DNA of 64,000 nt from Jannaschia pohangensis (GTDB lineage Bacteria; Pseudomonadota; Alphaproteobacteria; Rhodobacterales; Rhodobacteraceae), in the NCBI RefSeq assembly GCF_900113875.1, contig NZ_FORA01000001.1, positions 992,001 through 1,056,000 on the forward strand. Reading direction: 5' to 3'. Of this stretch, positions 1-7,486 are shown piece by piece. Under the pieces are notes generated by a model. It had not been told where the DNA came from, did not search any database, and was given only the letters and a program-made list of their open reading frames with translations. The position numbers and the translations under genes were made by a program. Every line of letters begins with the position of its first letter. Position 1 is the stretch's first letter.

Positions 1-241
1 CGCCGATGATCAACATGCTCTGGGTGCGCTGCGGCGGACGCAGGGCCACTTCCCACCGGAACCGGTTCAAAAGCAACACAACCTGCCTGCGCCGCTGCAT
101 CCACTGCATCTGGGTGCCGGGCAAGACGGCGTCCTGGCACAGGGCCGAAATGACCTGCAAATCGCCCGCCTCCGTGGCCCAAAGGCGCAGAGGGCGGCCA
201 TCGGCATCGGCGAAACGTGCGTCCTGGGGTCGGTCGGTCAT
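1..241 (-). CDS. DUF2948 family protein (C-terminus beyond the window)
   Basis: The first 80 codons of this gene lie in the window and it runs off the left edge. The start at 241 gives an N-terminus MTDRPQDARFADADGRPLRL, followed by DLQVISALCQDAVLPGTQM and a LLNRFRWE stretch. These are hallmarks of the short DUF2948 proteins of Rhodobacterales, which often sit between murA and hisD; that neighbourhood cannot be checked here. No biochemical function is known. The stop codon of the small gene upstream is 4 bp away, so the two are probably cotranscribed. Confidence 0.85.
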   Translation of the reverse strand, partial: MTDRPQDARFADADGRPLRLWATEAGDLQVISALCQDAVLPGTQMQWMQRRRQVVLLLNRFRWEVALRPPQRTQSMLIIG

Positions 242-245
242 CGGG

Positions 246-404
246 TCAGTCTTCCTTGGTCTTGGCGGTCGGGGTCGGTGCGGGACGGTCGGGCGTTGCA
301 TCTTCGTCTGATCGCGCGCGCTTCTGCGCCTTGCGACGCGACATGTTCGCCTTGAGCGCAGCCTTCAGCCGATCTTCGCGAGTGGATGCCCCTTTTTGCG
401 CCAT
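246..404 (-). CDS. small basic protein, unknown function
   Basis: A 52-residue Lys/Arg-rich protein, MAQKGASTREDRLKAALKAN at the start, then RRKAQKRAR, then an acidic and proline-rich tail ending in KTKED. The start at 404 is preferred over upstream in-frame ATGs because a GGTGAAG-like ribosome site precedes it and because short Rhodobacterales proteins with this N-terminus are familiar. It ends 4 bp before the DUF2948 start. The function is unknown; the charge would suit binding to nucleic acid or ribosomes, which is only a guess. Confidence 0.6.
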   Translation of the reverse strand: MAQKGASTREDRLKAALKANMSRRKAQKRARSDEDATPDRPAPTPTAKTKED

Positions 405-587
405 GCCGTCTTCACCGGGTCTGCGGGCCATCGGCCCTGTTGCCTTGGGTCCACATAGCCGGGGCACCCGCCCTGGTCCAGCGACCGGCGCGCATTGGGG
501 GGTTGCAGCACCGTCCGGTTCGGTCTAATCCGCCCGCCACGAGGCCGGTGCAGTTCGGCCCCGCCGTGACAACACGGAACCAGAGAT

Positions 588-662
588 GCTGTGGTAGCTC
601 AGTGGTAGAGCACACCCTTGGTAAGGGTGAGGTCGAGAGTTCAATCCTCTCTCACAGCACCA
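588..662 (+). tRNA. tRNA-Thr (anticodon GGT)
   Basis: A full cloverleaf can be drawn. The acceptor stem GCTGTGG pairs with TCACAGC, with one G-T pair. The anticodon stem CACCC/GGGTG holds the loop TTGGTAA with anticodon GGT. The T loop TTCAATC is present. The 3' CCA is encoded at 660-662. Confidence 0.97.
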
Positions 663-753
663 TCTCCCCGCCGACAAAACCACAAGCGCCAGCTTGACCG
701 CGGCCCCGGTGCTTCACTATCCCCGGGGTTCAGCGCCGCGCCGGAGAGGGCCG

Positions 754-2019
754 ATGACACAGCTTGGTCCGACCCTTGGCGTCGATTTCGGTACGTCAAA
801 CTCAGCAGCCGGGTATCTGCGCGACGGGCGGCCGCATCTGATCGAGATGTCGCCGGGCAAGACCAGCCTGCCCACCACCTTCTTCTTCGACTTCGACACC
901 CGCCGGACGCTGATCGGCGAGCCTGCCAATCAGGCGATGCTCGACGGGGCGGACGGGCGGTTCATGCGCGCGCTCAAACGGGTTCTGGGCACCCCTTTGA
1001 TGCACGAAAAGCGCCAGATCCTGAACGAACGGGTCACATTCGTCGAGATCATCGCCCGCTTTCTGGCCCAGATCAAAACCCGGGCCGAGGCCGAGACGGG
1101 CCTGACCTTCGACCGCGTCCTGTCGGGCAGGCCCGTCGTCTTTCACGGCCCCGGCGACCCGCGCGAGGCGCAGGCCGAGGCGGACTTGCGGGCCTGCTAC
1201 CTTGCCGCCGGCTTCAAGGCAGTCGAATTCATGGCCGAACCCCAGGCCGCCGCCATCGCCAGCGGGACCACGGATACCTCGGGCGAACTGGGCCTGATCG
1301 TCGATATCGGCGGCGGCACGTCGGATTTCTCGCTCTTCCGCGCGACGGACCGGGGCGTCGACGTGCTGGCCAATCACGGCATCCGCATCGGCGGCACCGA
1401 TTTCGACCGTGCGATCAGCATCGACCGCGTCATGCCGCTACTGGGCAAGGGCACCGAGTTGCGCAAGGAGATCGGCGCGGGCCTGCTGCCGACCCCGAAC
1501 GCCATCCTCAACGATCTGGCCACATGGGAGAAGATCCCCTTCCTCTACACCGCGCAAAACCGACGCGCGGTGCAGGACATGCTCAAACTGTCCGAAGCAC
1601 CGGGTCGCCTTGGCCGCCTCGCCACGGTCCTGACCGACGAGTTGGGGCACGACATCGCCTTTGCCGTCGAACGCGGCAAGATTGCGGCCAACGGCCCGGA
1701 GGCACAGGCCCGCATCGACCTTGGCGACGTGGAGCGCGGGCTGTTCGCCCCCCTGTCGGCCAGCCATCTGCGCGATATCCTGGCCCTGCACGCCGACGAT
1801 CTGCGCCAAGCCGCGCAGGAGACGCTGGCGATGGCGCATGTCACCCCGTCGCAGGTGCAGCGCGTGATCTATGTTGGCGGCTCCAGCCTGATGTCGATGG
1901 TGACGGGCACCATGGCCGACCTCCTCCCGGGCGCGCAGCATGCCATGTCGAATGTCTTTACGGCGGTGACCGACGGCCTTGCCATCGCCGCAGGTCAGGA
2001 CGCCGCCGTCACATCGTGA
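754..2019 (+). CDS. Hsp70-family (YegD-like) ATPase
   Basis: A 421-residue protein with the actin-like ATPase fold of Hsp70. It has the phosphate-1 motif GVDFGTSNSA near the N-terminus, the phosphate-2 motif VDIGGGTSDFSLFR around residue 185, and the adenosine motif YVGGSSLMS near residue 375. It lacks the long substrate-binding and lid domains of DnaK (about 640 residues), so it belongs to the short YegD-like group whose clients are unknown. The start at 754 (MTQLGPTLGVDFG) puts the first strand at the usual place. Its last 25 bp overlap the convergent monooxygenase gene. Confidence 0.88.
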   Translation: MTQLGPTLGVDFGTSNSAAGYLRDGRPHLIEMSPGKTSLPTTFFFDFDTRRTLIGEPANQAMLDGADGRFMRALKRVLGTPLMHEKRQILNERVTFVEIIARFLAQIKTRAEAETGLTFDRVLSGRPVVFHGPGDPREAQAEADLRACYLAAGFKAVEFMAEPQAAAIASGTTDTSGELGLIVDIGGGTSDFSLFRATDRGVDVLANHGIRIGGTDFDRAISIDRVMPLLGKGTELRKEIGAGLLPTPNAILNDLATWEKIPFLYTAQNRRAVQDMLKLSEAPGRLGRLATVLTDELGHDIAFAVERGKIAANGPEAQARIDLGDVERGLFAPLSASHLRDILALHADDLRQAAQETLAMAHVTPSQVQRVIYVGGSSLMSMVTGTMADLLPGAQHAMSNVFTAVTDGLAIAAGQDAAVTS

Positions 2020-3104
2020 TCGTAAAGCCAGCCGAACGCCCGCAGCGGCGCGGTCGGCGCCACACGGCCCAGGGTGCGCAAGGCGCCCTGCCCGACCACC
2101 CGCCGCAGCCCCGACAGGTGATAGTTGCGCGCATTGCCCGCCGCCGCGGCCAGCGCCCGGGTCACCCGGGGCCTGCGCGACCCCTGCCATCCCGCCCCAT
2201 CATCGAGCGACCCGGCCAGCGTGAACGCATCCTCAAGGCCCAGGTTCGCCCCCTGCGCCAGAAACGGCAGCGTCGGATGCGCCGCGTCCCCGATCAACGT
2301 GCAGATACCACGATGCCAGTCGGGCGTCGCCCCATGGTCCATCAATCCCCAGAGGTTGACCGCCGTCACCCGGGCCAAAAGGTCCCGCACAGACGGCGCA
2401 AAACCCGCGAAGGCCGCGCGCAGATGGTCGGGGTCGTCCTGATGGGACCAACCCGCGTCGACCCAGGCCGCGCGCTCCTCGACCGCCACGATGTTCAGGC
2501 TCCGACCGTCGCGAAGCGGATAGCACACCAGATGTCGCCCCGGCCCCATGTGGACCTGCGCCTCGTCCGGCCAATCCTGCACCGGCACGATGGCGCGCCA
2601 GGCAACCTGTCCGGTGAAGGTGCCGCGATGGTCAGGGGCCACGAAGCCGCGCGAGGCGCCCCGCGCCCCATCGGCCCCGATCAGTCGGCGGGCCGCGCAT
2701 TCCCCCCCGCCCGCGAATATGACCGACCGTCCCTCGTCCCTTATCGCCGTCACCCGCTTGCCCAGATGAAGCACCACCCCAAGCTCGGTCGCCCGTGCGG
2801 CCAGCGCCTCGATCAGGTCGGCGCGGTGCATCAGATGGAAGGACGGGCCAAGCGGCATCCGGATCACCGACCGCCCCGTCGGCCCGTCGATCAGATGGAC
2901 GGCGCGGCTTTCCCGCGACCGGGGCATGACGCCAAGGGCCTGCAATACGCGCCAGCCGTTCGGGGCAATCTGCAGTCCGGCGCCGACTTCGGTCAGGCGC
3001 GGGGCCTGTTCGATCACCTCGACCGACCGGCCCCGCTGCGCGCAGGCGATGGCACAGGCCAGCCCGGCGATCCCGGCCCCCAGAACGGTGACATCCGGCC
3101 CCAC
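1995..3104 (-). CDS. FAD-dependent monooxygenase (salicylate hydroxylase-like)
   Basis: A 369-residue group A flavoprotein hydroxylase. The N-terminal Rossmann motif GAGIAGLACA binds the ADP part of FAD, ADGARGASR-type residues lie mid-protein, and the GD motif LIGDAAHPTLPFLAQGAN contacts the ribityl chain. The family uses NAD(P)H and O2 to hydroxylate aromatic rings, as in salicylate or 3-hydroxybenzoate hydroxylases. The substrate cannot be told from sequence, and no ring-cleavage genes are nearby. It lies 4 bp downstream of dksA and may be cotranscribed with it. Confidence 0.87.
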   Translation of the reverse strand: MGPDVTVLGAGIAGLACAIACAQRGRSVEVIEQAPRLTEVGAGLQIAPNGWRVLQALGVMPRSRESRAVHLIDGPTGRSVIRMPLGPSFHLMHRADLIEALAARATELGVVLHLGKRVTAIRDEGRSVIFAGGGECAARRLIGADGARGASRGFVAPDHRGTFTGQVAWRAIVPVQDWPDEAQVHMGPGRHLVCYPLRDGRSLNIVAVEERAAWVDAGWSHQDDPDHLRAAFAGFAPSVRDLLARVTAVNLWGLMDHGATPDWHRGICTLIGDAAHPTLPFLAQGANLGLEDAFTLAGSLDDGAGWQGSRRPRVTRALAAAAGNARNYHLSGLRRVVGQGALRTLGRVAPTAPLRAFGWLYDHDVTAAS

Positions 3105-3108
3105 GGGA

Positions 3109-3531
3109 TCAATCGTCGCGGTGAACCTTTTCGCGCCGCTCGTGACGCTCCTGCGCCTCGACGGTCATCGTGGCGATCGGGCGCGCATCCAGACGCTTGA
3201 GCGAAATCGGCTCTCCGGTCTTTTCGCAGTAACCGTATTCGCCCTCGTCGATCCGGCGCAGCGCCGCCTCGATCTTGGAGATGAGCTTGCGCTGACGATC
3301 CCGGGTCCGCAGTTCCAGCGCCCGGTCGGTCTCCTCCGAGGCGCGGTCGGTGATGTCGGGGATGTTGCGGGCGGCCCCCTGCAGGCCCTCGATCGTGCGT
3401 TCGGTCTCGCCCACGAGTTCGGCCTTCCAGGACAGCAGCTTGCGGCGGAAATACTCCACCTGCCGCTCGTTCATGAAAGGCTCGTCCTCGGCTGGCGTGT
3501 AATCGTTCGGAAGAAAGGTCTCGGCTTTCAT
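3109..3531 (-). CDS. dksA: RNA polymerase-binding transcription factor DksA
   Basis: A 140-residue DksA that enters the RNA polymerase secondary channel and acts with ppGpp in the stringent response. The coiled-coil tip DxxDxA is intact (D59, D62, A64), so it should be functional. The globular domain has only one of the four zinc-binding cysteines: the CxxC...CxxC pattern of E. coli reads C102-x2-T105 and T123-x2-A126. This resembles the zinc-independent DksA2 of Pseudomonas and one-cysteine DksA paralogues of Rhodobacter. It is divergent from moxR; their 190-bp intergenic region must hold both promoters. Confidence 0.93.
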   Translation of the reverse strand: MKAETFLPNDYTPAEDEPFMNERQVEYFRRKLLSWKAELVGETERTIEGLQGAARNIPDITDRASEETDRALELRTRDRQRKLISKIEAALRRIDEGEYGYCEKTGEPISLKRLDARPIATMTVEAQERHERREKVHRDD

Positions 3532-3724
3532 CTTATGCTCCCTCGCCCTTGGTCCCGTGCGACAAATGCCCCAACGGGGGCCGGTCTTCGGGGCCTCTGG
3601 CGCCGCGCTTACATGACGTTATGTAGCTTGTCACGCCCTGCTCACGCGGATTTGCCCGATTGCTTGCGCAACTGCGGACGACTGCTAGGGTGCGGCCCGA
3701 ATTGATGACGAAAGCGAGACGGTA

Positions 3725-4564
3725 ATGCGGTTCGAAGGCACCAGGGACTATGTGGCGACCGACGACCTGTCGGTGGCCGTCAACGCGGCGATCACGCTGC
3801 AACGCCCGCTTTTGGTCAAGGGCGAGCCGGGGACGGGCAAGACCGAACTGGCGCGTCAGGTCTCGCTTGCCCTGGGTGTTCCCATGCTCGAATGGGCGGT
3901 GAAATCGACCACCCGCGCGCAACAGGGTCTCTATGAATACGACGCCGTCTCCCGCCTCCGCGACAGCCAGTTGGGCGACGAGCGTGTCCACGACATCACC
4001 AATTACATCCGCAAGGGCAAGCTCTGGCAGGCCTTCGAGGCCGAGGAGCGCGTCGTCCTGCTGATCGACGAGATCGACAAGGCCGACATCGAATTTCCCA
4101 ACGACCTGCTGCAGGAGTTGGACCGCATGGAATTCCACGTCTACGAGACGGGCGAGACCATTGCGGCAAAACACCGCCCCATCGTCATCATCACCTCGAA
4201 CAACGAAAAGGAGCTGCCGGACGCCTTCCTGCGCCGCTGCTTCTTCCACTACATCCGTTTTCCCGACATGGATACGCTGCGCGCCATCGTCGAGGTCCAC
4301 TTCCCCGGCATCAAGCAGACCCTTCTGGCCGCCGCCCTGACCCAATTCTTCGCCGTCCGCGATCAGCAGGGCCTCAAGAAGAAGCCGTCGACCTCCGAAA
4401 TGCTCGACTGGCTCAAGCTGCTGCTGGCCGAGGATCTGAGCCCCGAAGACCTCGCCGCCGACCCCAAATCCGCCCTCCCCCGCCTGCACGGCGCGCTCCT
4501 GAAGAACGAACAGGACGTCCACCTCTTCGAACGCCTCGCCTTCATGGCCCGCGGCGGGCGGTGA
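3725..4564 (+). CDS. MoxR-family AAA+ ATPase
   Basis: A 279-residue AAA+ ATPase. Walker A is GEPGTGKTELA (about residues 36-46), Walker B is LLIDEIDKAD (about 116-125), and IITSNNEKELPDAF supplies sensor 1. MoxR ATPases act as chaperones that insert cofactors or assemble complexes, usually with a VWA-domain partner encoded next door. Here the VWA/CoxE-type gene starts at 25400, 21 kb away, which suggests that an island separated the pair. The start follows a GAGACGGTA ribosome site. Confidence 0.93.
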   Translation: MRFEGTRDYVATDDLSVAVNAAITLQRPLLVKGEPGTGKTELARQVSLALGVPMLEWAVKSTTRAQQGLYEYDAVSRLRDSQLGDERVHDITNYIRKGKLWQAFEAEERVVLLIDEIDKADIEFPNDLLQELDRMEFHVYETGETIAAKHRPIVIITSNNEKELPDAFLRRCFFHYIRFPDMDTLRAIVEVHFPGIKQTLLAAALTQFFAVRDQQGLKKKPSTSEMLDWLKLLLAEDLSPEDLAADPKSALPRLHGALLKNEQDVHLFERLAFMARGGR

Positions 4565-4896
4565 AGACCGCACAAGACGATATCGCCGCCCTCGTCTGGC
4601 AGCTCCAACGGCGACAGATGATCGAAGTGGCACATTCGGCCCGCTGCTTCACTGCCTACCAAGGGGCACGACAAGTCCCGGCCCTACGATCCCAGCATAG
4701 CGAGGCCGTCGACCGATACCGTGCGTTCTGCGCACGTCCGACGCGGATCGGCGCGCTAATACTGCGCTTCCTGACCGGCGCGACGGTCCGAGACCCAGAC
4801 ATCCGAGCCTTCGCCTTCGCGTGGCTGGCCGCCGACGTCCGCGCCTTGTCGGGGTCGATGACAGACCCCAACCGTCTTTCGCCGCCTGACGCGTGA
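4561..4896 (+). CDS. hypothetical protein, doubtful
   Basis: A 111-codon reading frame starting with GTG that overlaps the moxR stop by 4 bp, an arrangement typical of translational coupling. I recognise no family. Its last 45 bases fall in a repeated element (copy 1 starts at 4853), so the 3' end has probably been replaced by foreign sequence and the frame may be a gene remnant at the island boundary. It could also be a chance frame. Confidence 0.25.
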   Translation: MKTAQDDIAALVWQLQRRQMIEVAHSARCFTAYQGARQVPALRSQHSEAVDRYRAFCARPTRIGALILRFLTGATVRDPDIRAFAFAWLAADVRALSGSMTDPNRLSPPDA

Positions 4897-5148
4897 CGTC
4901 CCTCGACGCCTCGGCAACCCGCCATCCGGGGCCGACCTGTCGCTCCGCAATAGCCTAGACACTGCTTGCCGGATCCAGGCCTGTCCTCCAGCGTGTCACC
5001 GCGAAAATGCCCTGTCGCGCGCCCCGCCTGCCCCGATGCTCTCCAGTCAAGCCGCAGGCCCGGCAAGTCCCGGCTGTCAGATGTCAGCCAAATCGAGCTC
5101 TTGTGACAGAAGAAGAGTGACCCAAATCATGCCCGGATTGGGCCATGC
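4853..5148. repeat. degenerate repeat, copy 1 (left flank of tetR/hydrolase block)
   Basis: This stretch shares two blocks with 6965-7112 in the same order. The first is an exact 17-base match, GGTCGATGACAGACCCC (4853-4869 and 6965-6981). The second is an imperfect match of about 48 bases (5097-5144 and 7063-7110) centred on TGACCCAAATCA and including GATTGGGCCA or GATCGGGCCA. The blocks are 228 bp apart here and 82 bp apart in copy 2. No convincing gene lies between 4897 and 5243. Confidence 0.55.
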
Positions 5149-5243
5149 GACCGGTCGTATTCTGCGCATCAACGGCCCGCAAAGAGCCTCCACACCAGTT
5201 TTGCGAGATGCACGTATATCGGGAATGGACCCGTGCCGGTGGC

Positions 5244-5861
5244 CTAACCGACAGGCCGCGCAGCGAGGGCTGCGGTGATAAGCGCGCAGTGTTGCCTGAC
5301 GACCTCGCCGCGCGGTTGTCCTCTGCTTGCAGGTGAGTTTTGCAGGTCCGAAAGTCCATGAATGGCGGACCATGCAAAGAATTGGTGCTCCGGGCGCGGT
5401 GGTGCAATCACGGCAAAGGTGGCCAGCTCGCCAAGGCACTTTGCCAACCATCCGTAAGTCGTCGGTCTGTTTTCGTTCGAGCCGGGGACAAGTCCCAAAG
5501 GGCCGAACATCAAACGCCACAATTCGGTTCGATCGTGCGCGAAGCCAACATAGGCTTTGGCCAAGGCTTCGAACCTCGCGCGTGCATGGTCTGCGTCGCG
5601 GGCGGTGCTGGCAAAGGGAACGGTCCTTTCGAAGACTTCGGCCAAAGCGTCGAACCCTCGTTCGGCGACGGCACGCATCAGGGCATCCTTGTCTGGAAAG
5701 TGGCGGTAGGCCGCGCCCGGCGAAACCCCAAGATCGCGGGCGGCCTGGCGCACGGAAAGCTCGGCGAGCGCACCACGATCAGCGGCAGCAATCGCATAGG
5801 AAACAAAGGCTTCCTTGAGATTTCCGTGGTGATGGGTGTCGCGGTCTTTAGCCTGGTTCAT
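5244..5861 (-). CDS. TetR/AcrR-family transcriptional regulator
   Basis: A 205-residue repressor-type protein. The N-terminal helix-turn-helix is clear: LSVRQAARDLGVSPGAAYRH followed by FPDKDALM (about residues 35-65). The C-terminal ligand domain resembles the WHG-type TetR C-terminal domain (about residues 85-190). The start at 5861 (MNQAKDRDTHHHGNLKEAFV) gives the standard spacing to the HTH. The gene is divergent from the hydrolase at 5937, and two near-identical palindromes lie between them, so it probably represses both genes. The inducer is unknown. Confidence 0.88.
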   Translation of the reverse strand: MNQAKDRDTHHHGNLKEAFVSYAIAAADRGALAELSVRQAARDLGVSPGAAYRHFPDKDALMRAVAERGFDALAEVFERTVPFASTARDADHARARFEALAKAYVGFAHDRTELWRLMFGPLGLVPGSNENRPTTYGWLAKCLGELATFAVIAPPRPEHQFFAWSAIHGLSDLQNSPASRGQPRGEVVRQHCALITAALAARPVG

Positions 5862-5870
5862 GGCGTTGTT

Positions 5871-5885
5871 GTAATCAGTGTTTAC
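5871..5885. promoter_or_regulatory. candidate TetR operator 1
   Basis: GTAATCAGTGTTTAC is an imperfect 15-bp palindrome 10 bp upstream of the tetR start. Six of seven arm positions pair. It matches operator 2 in its left arm and size. The two centres are 36 bp apart. Confidence 0.6.
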
Positions 5886-5906
5886 ATGCGCCGCAAGGCG
5901 GCGTAA

Positions 5907-5921
5907 GTAATCATTGATTAC
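5907..5921. promoter_or_regulatory. candidate TetR operator 2
   Basis: GTAATCATTGATTAC is a perfect palindrome with 7-bp arms and a single central base, ending 15 bp before the hydrolase start. Between the two operators lies a GC hairpin, CGCCGC-AAG-GCGGCG. Confidence 0.65.
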
Positions 5922-5936
5922 ACGTGGAGACGCTCG

Positions 5937-6791
5937 ATGAGTGCCATGACACAAGCCGCCTTCCAAGCGTCCGCTTCTCATATGGTCGACACCGATCTGG
6001 GGCGGTTGCATGTTGTCGACACCGGGACCGGGTCCGAGACAATCGTTCTTTGGCCGTCCATTTTCACCGATCACCGGATATATCACGGTCTCGTAGCCCA
6101 AATGGGGGATGCGTATCGGTTCCTGTTGATCGACGGCCCCGCCCACGGGCAAAGCGCGGGCGCAGAGCGCGAGTTCACAATGGGAGCCTGCGCAGAAGCG
6201 ATGAAACAGGTTATGGATGACTTCGGGCTGGAACGTGCGATTGTTGGCGGCACGTCCTGGGGTGGGCTTGCGGCCGCACATCTCGCCCTGATCGCTCCCG
6301 ACAGAGCAAAGGCGGTGCTGCTGATGAACACGCCGATGGAGATCGACGGTCGCAGACCTGGACTGAAAGCCCGCTTCATATCAACCGGTGCGCGCTGGAT
6401 GCTTCGGTCAAGCATGTTCCGCAATGGCGTCGCCAGAAGTTTCTTCACACCAACGGTCCTGGATCAGAATCCGGTCTATGCGCAGACTTTTCACACGATG
6501 CTGAAAAGTGCCGATCCATCTCGTCTTGCCAAAGCCATACGGTCCGTGATCCTGCGCGGATCGCCTCTTCTTCCGCGCATGCGAGACATCTCTGCGCCTA
6601 CGCTGGTGATCGCCGGCAAAGGCGACAAGATGTATCCTGTCGCCAGACAGAAGGAAGCTGCCTCACTGGCCCCGAGAGGTCACTTCGCGCCCGTGGATGG
6701 GAAACACATTTCCGTGGTCGAAAACCCTGAGCAGGTTGCTGCAATCGTCCGGGACTTTCTCGCGCGGGAGGTTGCTCACGTCCCTGTCTGA
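5937..6791 (+). CDS. alpha/beta hydrolase
   Basis: A 284-residue single-domain hydrolase. The nucleophile elbow is GGTSWGGLAA (serine near residue 107), the preceding strand carries LLIDGPAHGQS, and the end has DGKHISVVENPEQ with the likely catalytic histidine. Esterases, lactonases and C-C hydrolases share this pattern, so the substrate cannot be assigned. GGAGACGCTCG before the ATG at 5937 is a suitable ribosome site. It is divergent from a TetR regulator, as is common for small inducible detoxification genes. Confidence 0.87.
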   Translation: MSAMTQAAFQASASHMVDTDLGRLHVVDTGTGSETIVLWPSIFTDHRIYHGLVAQMGDAYRFLLIDGPAHGQSAGAEREFTMGACAEAMKQVMDDFGLERAIVGGTSWGGLAAAHLALIAPDRAKAVLLMNTPMEIDGRRPGLKARFISTGARWMLRSSMFRNGVARSFFTPTVLDQNPVYAQTFHTMLKSADPSRLAKAIRSVILRGSPLLPRMRDISAPTLVIAGKGDKMYPVARQKEAASLAPRGHFAPVDGKHISVVENPEQVAAIVRDFLAREVAHVPV

Positions 6792-6964
6792 CCCCTGGCA
6801 CAACCGGTCCGCAAGGCAGCGCAGGTGTCCACGAGAGGCAGGGGGTCCGCTTCGAACATCACGGCCTGCTCGACGTTCGGGCCACGCGTTGCCGCCCGCC
6901 GCGGGTGGCAACGGAAAATGATCGTCTGCCCCTGCCCGCCACTCTGCCGCCCGCCCCTTGTCGC

Positions 6965-7112
6965 GGTCGATGACAGACCCCGTTGCGCGCCCTGTCCGGC
7001 CAGGTGCTCCACAGCCTGTCAAAGAGCAGGTCAACACCCGGCCGGCAGAATCAGCCGTATCTGGCTCTTGTGGCAGAGAACTGACCCAAATCACGCCCAG
7101 ATCGGGCCAAGT
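6965..7112. repeat. degenerate repeat, copy 2 (right flank of tetR/hydrolase block)
   Basis: Second copy of the element at 4853-5148, in the same orientation, with the 146 bp between the two conserved blocks missing. The TGACCCAAATCA block forms an imperfect inverted repeat with the following GATCGGGCCA. Direct copies on both sides of a two-gene block are what a small mobile cassette or a duplication would leave. Confidence 0.55.
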
Positions 7113-7486
7113 GAGCTCTGGCTCAATGCGCAGTGAACGTCCGGCTCGAGCCGACAGGAGACAAACACAATCCGCGCTGCTAGCGCTTGCAGCACGGATT
7201 ATGCTGCAACGGCTAGGAAGTCTGCATTTCGACGCGGCGTGAAGACCGGTCGTTCATACATCGCGCCGCGAGAACGAAACGCTCAAGGTTCAGGTCGCGG
7301 ACAAAGCAGCCCGGGACGGCATCGACACGAATGGCTGATTTCGGCGGCTCGCAACATCGCAAACCTGGGGGACCAAAGTCAGCCGGTCGTTCTCGCGCCT
7401 ACCCTGCAGCACCGCCGAACTGAATGGGCGAGGCATTGCGCAGGGGCCAGGAGGTCCTGCGACAATGCGGCAATGAAGGCGGCCAA
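7113..7486. other. gene-free stretch
   Basis: I see no supported gene here. Open frames on both strands lack recognisable features and a ribosome site. The stretch may be decayed mobile DNA joining the repeat to the decarboxylase gene. Confidence 0.5.

Noticed and set aside
618-3200. 860-codon open frame on the plus strand
   Set aside because: It crosses the Hsp70 gene and the antisense of the monooxygenase gene, has no domain and is rich in Arg/Pro, as expected of a frame shadow in GC-rich DNA.
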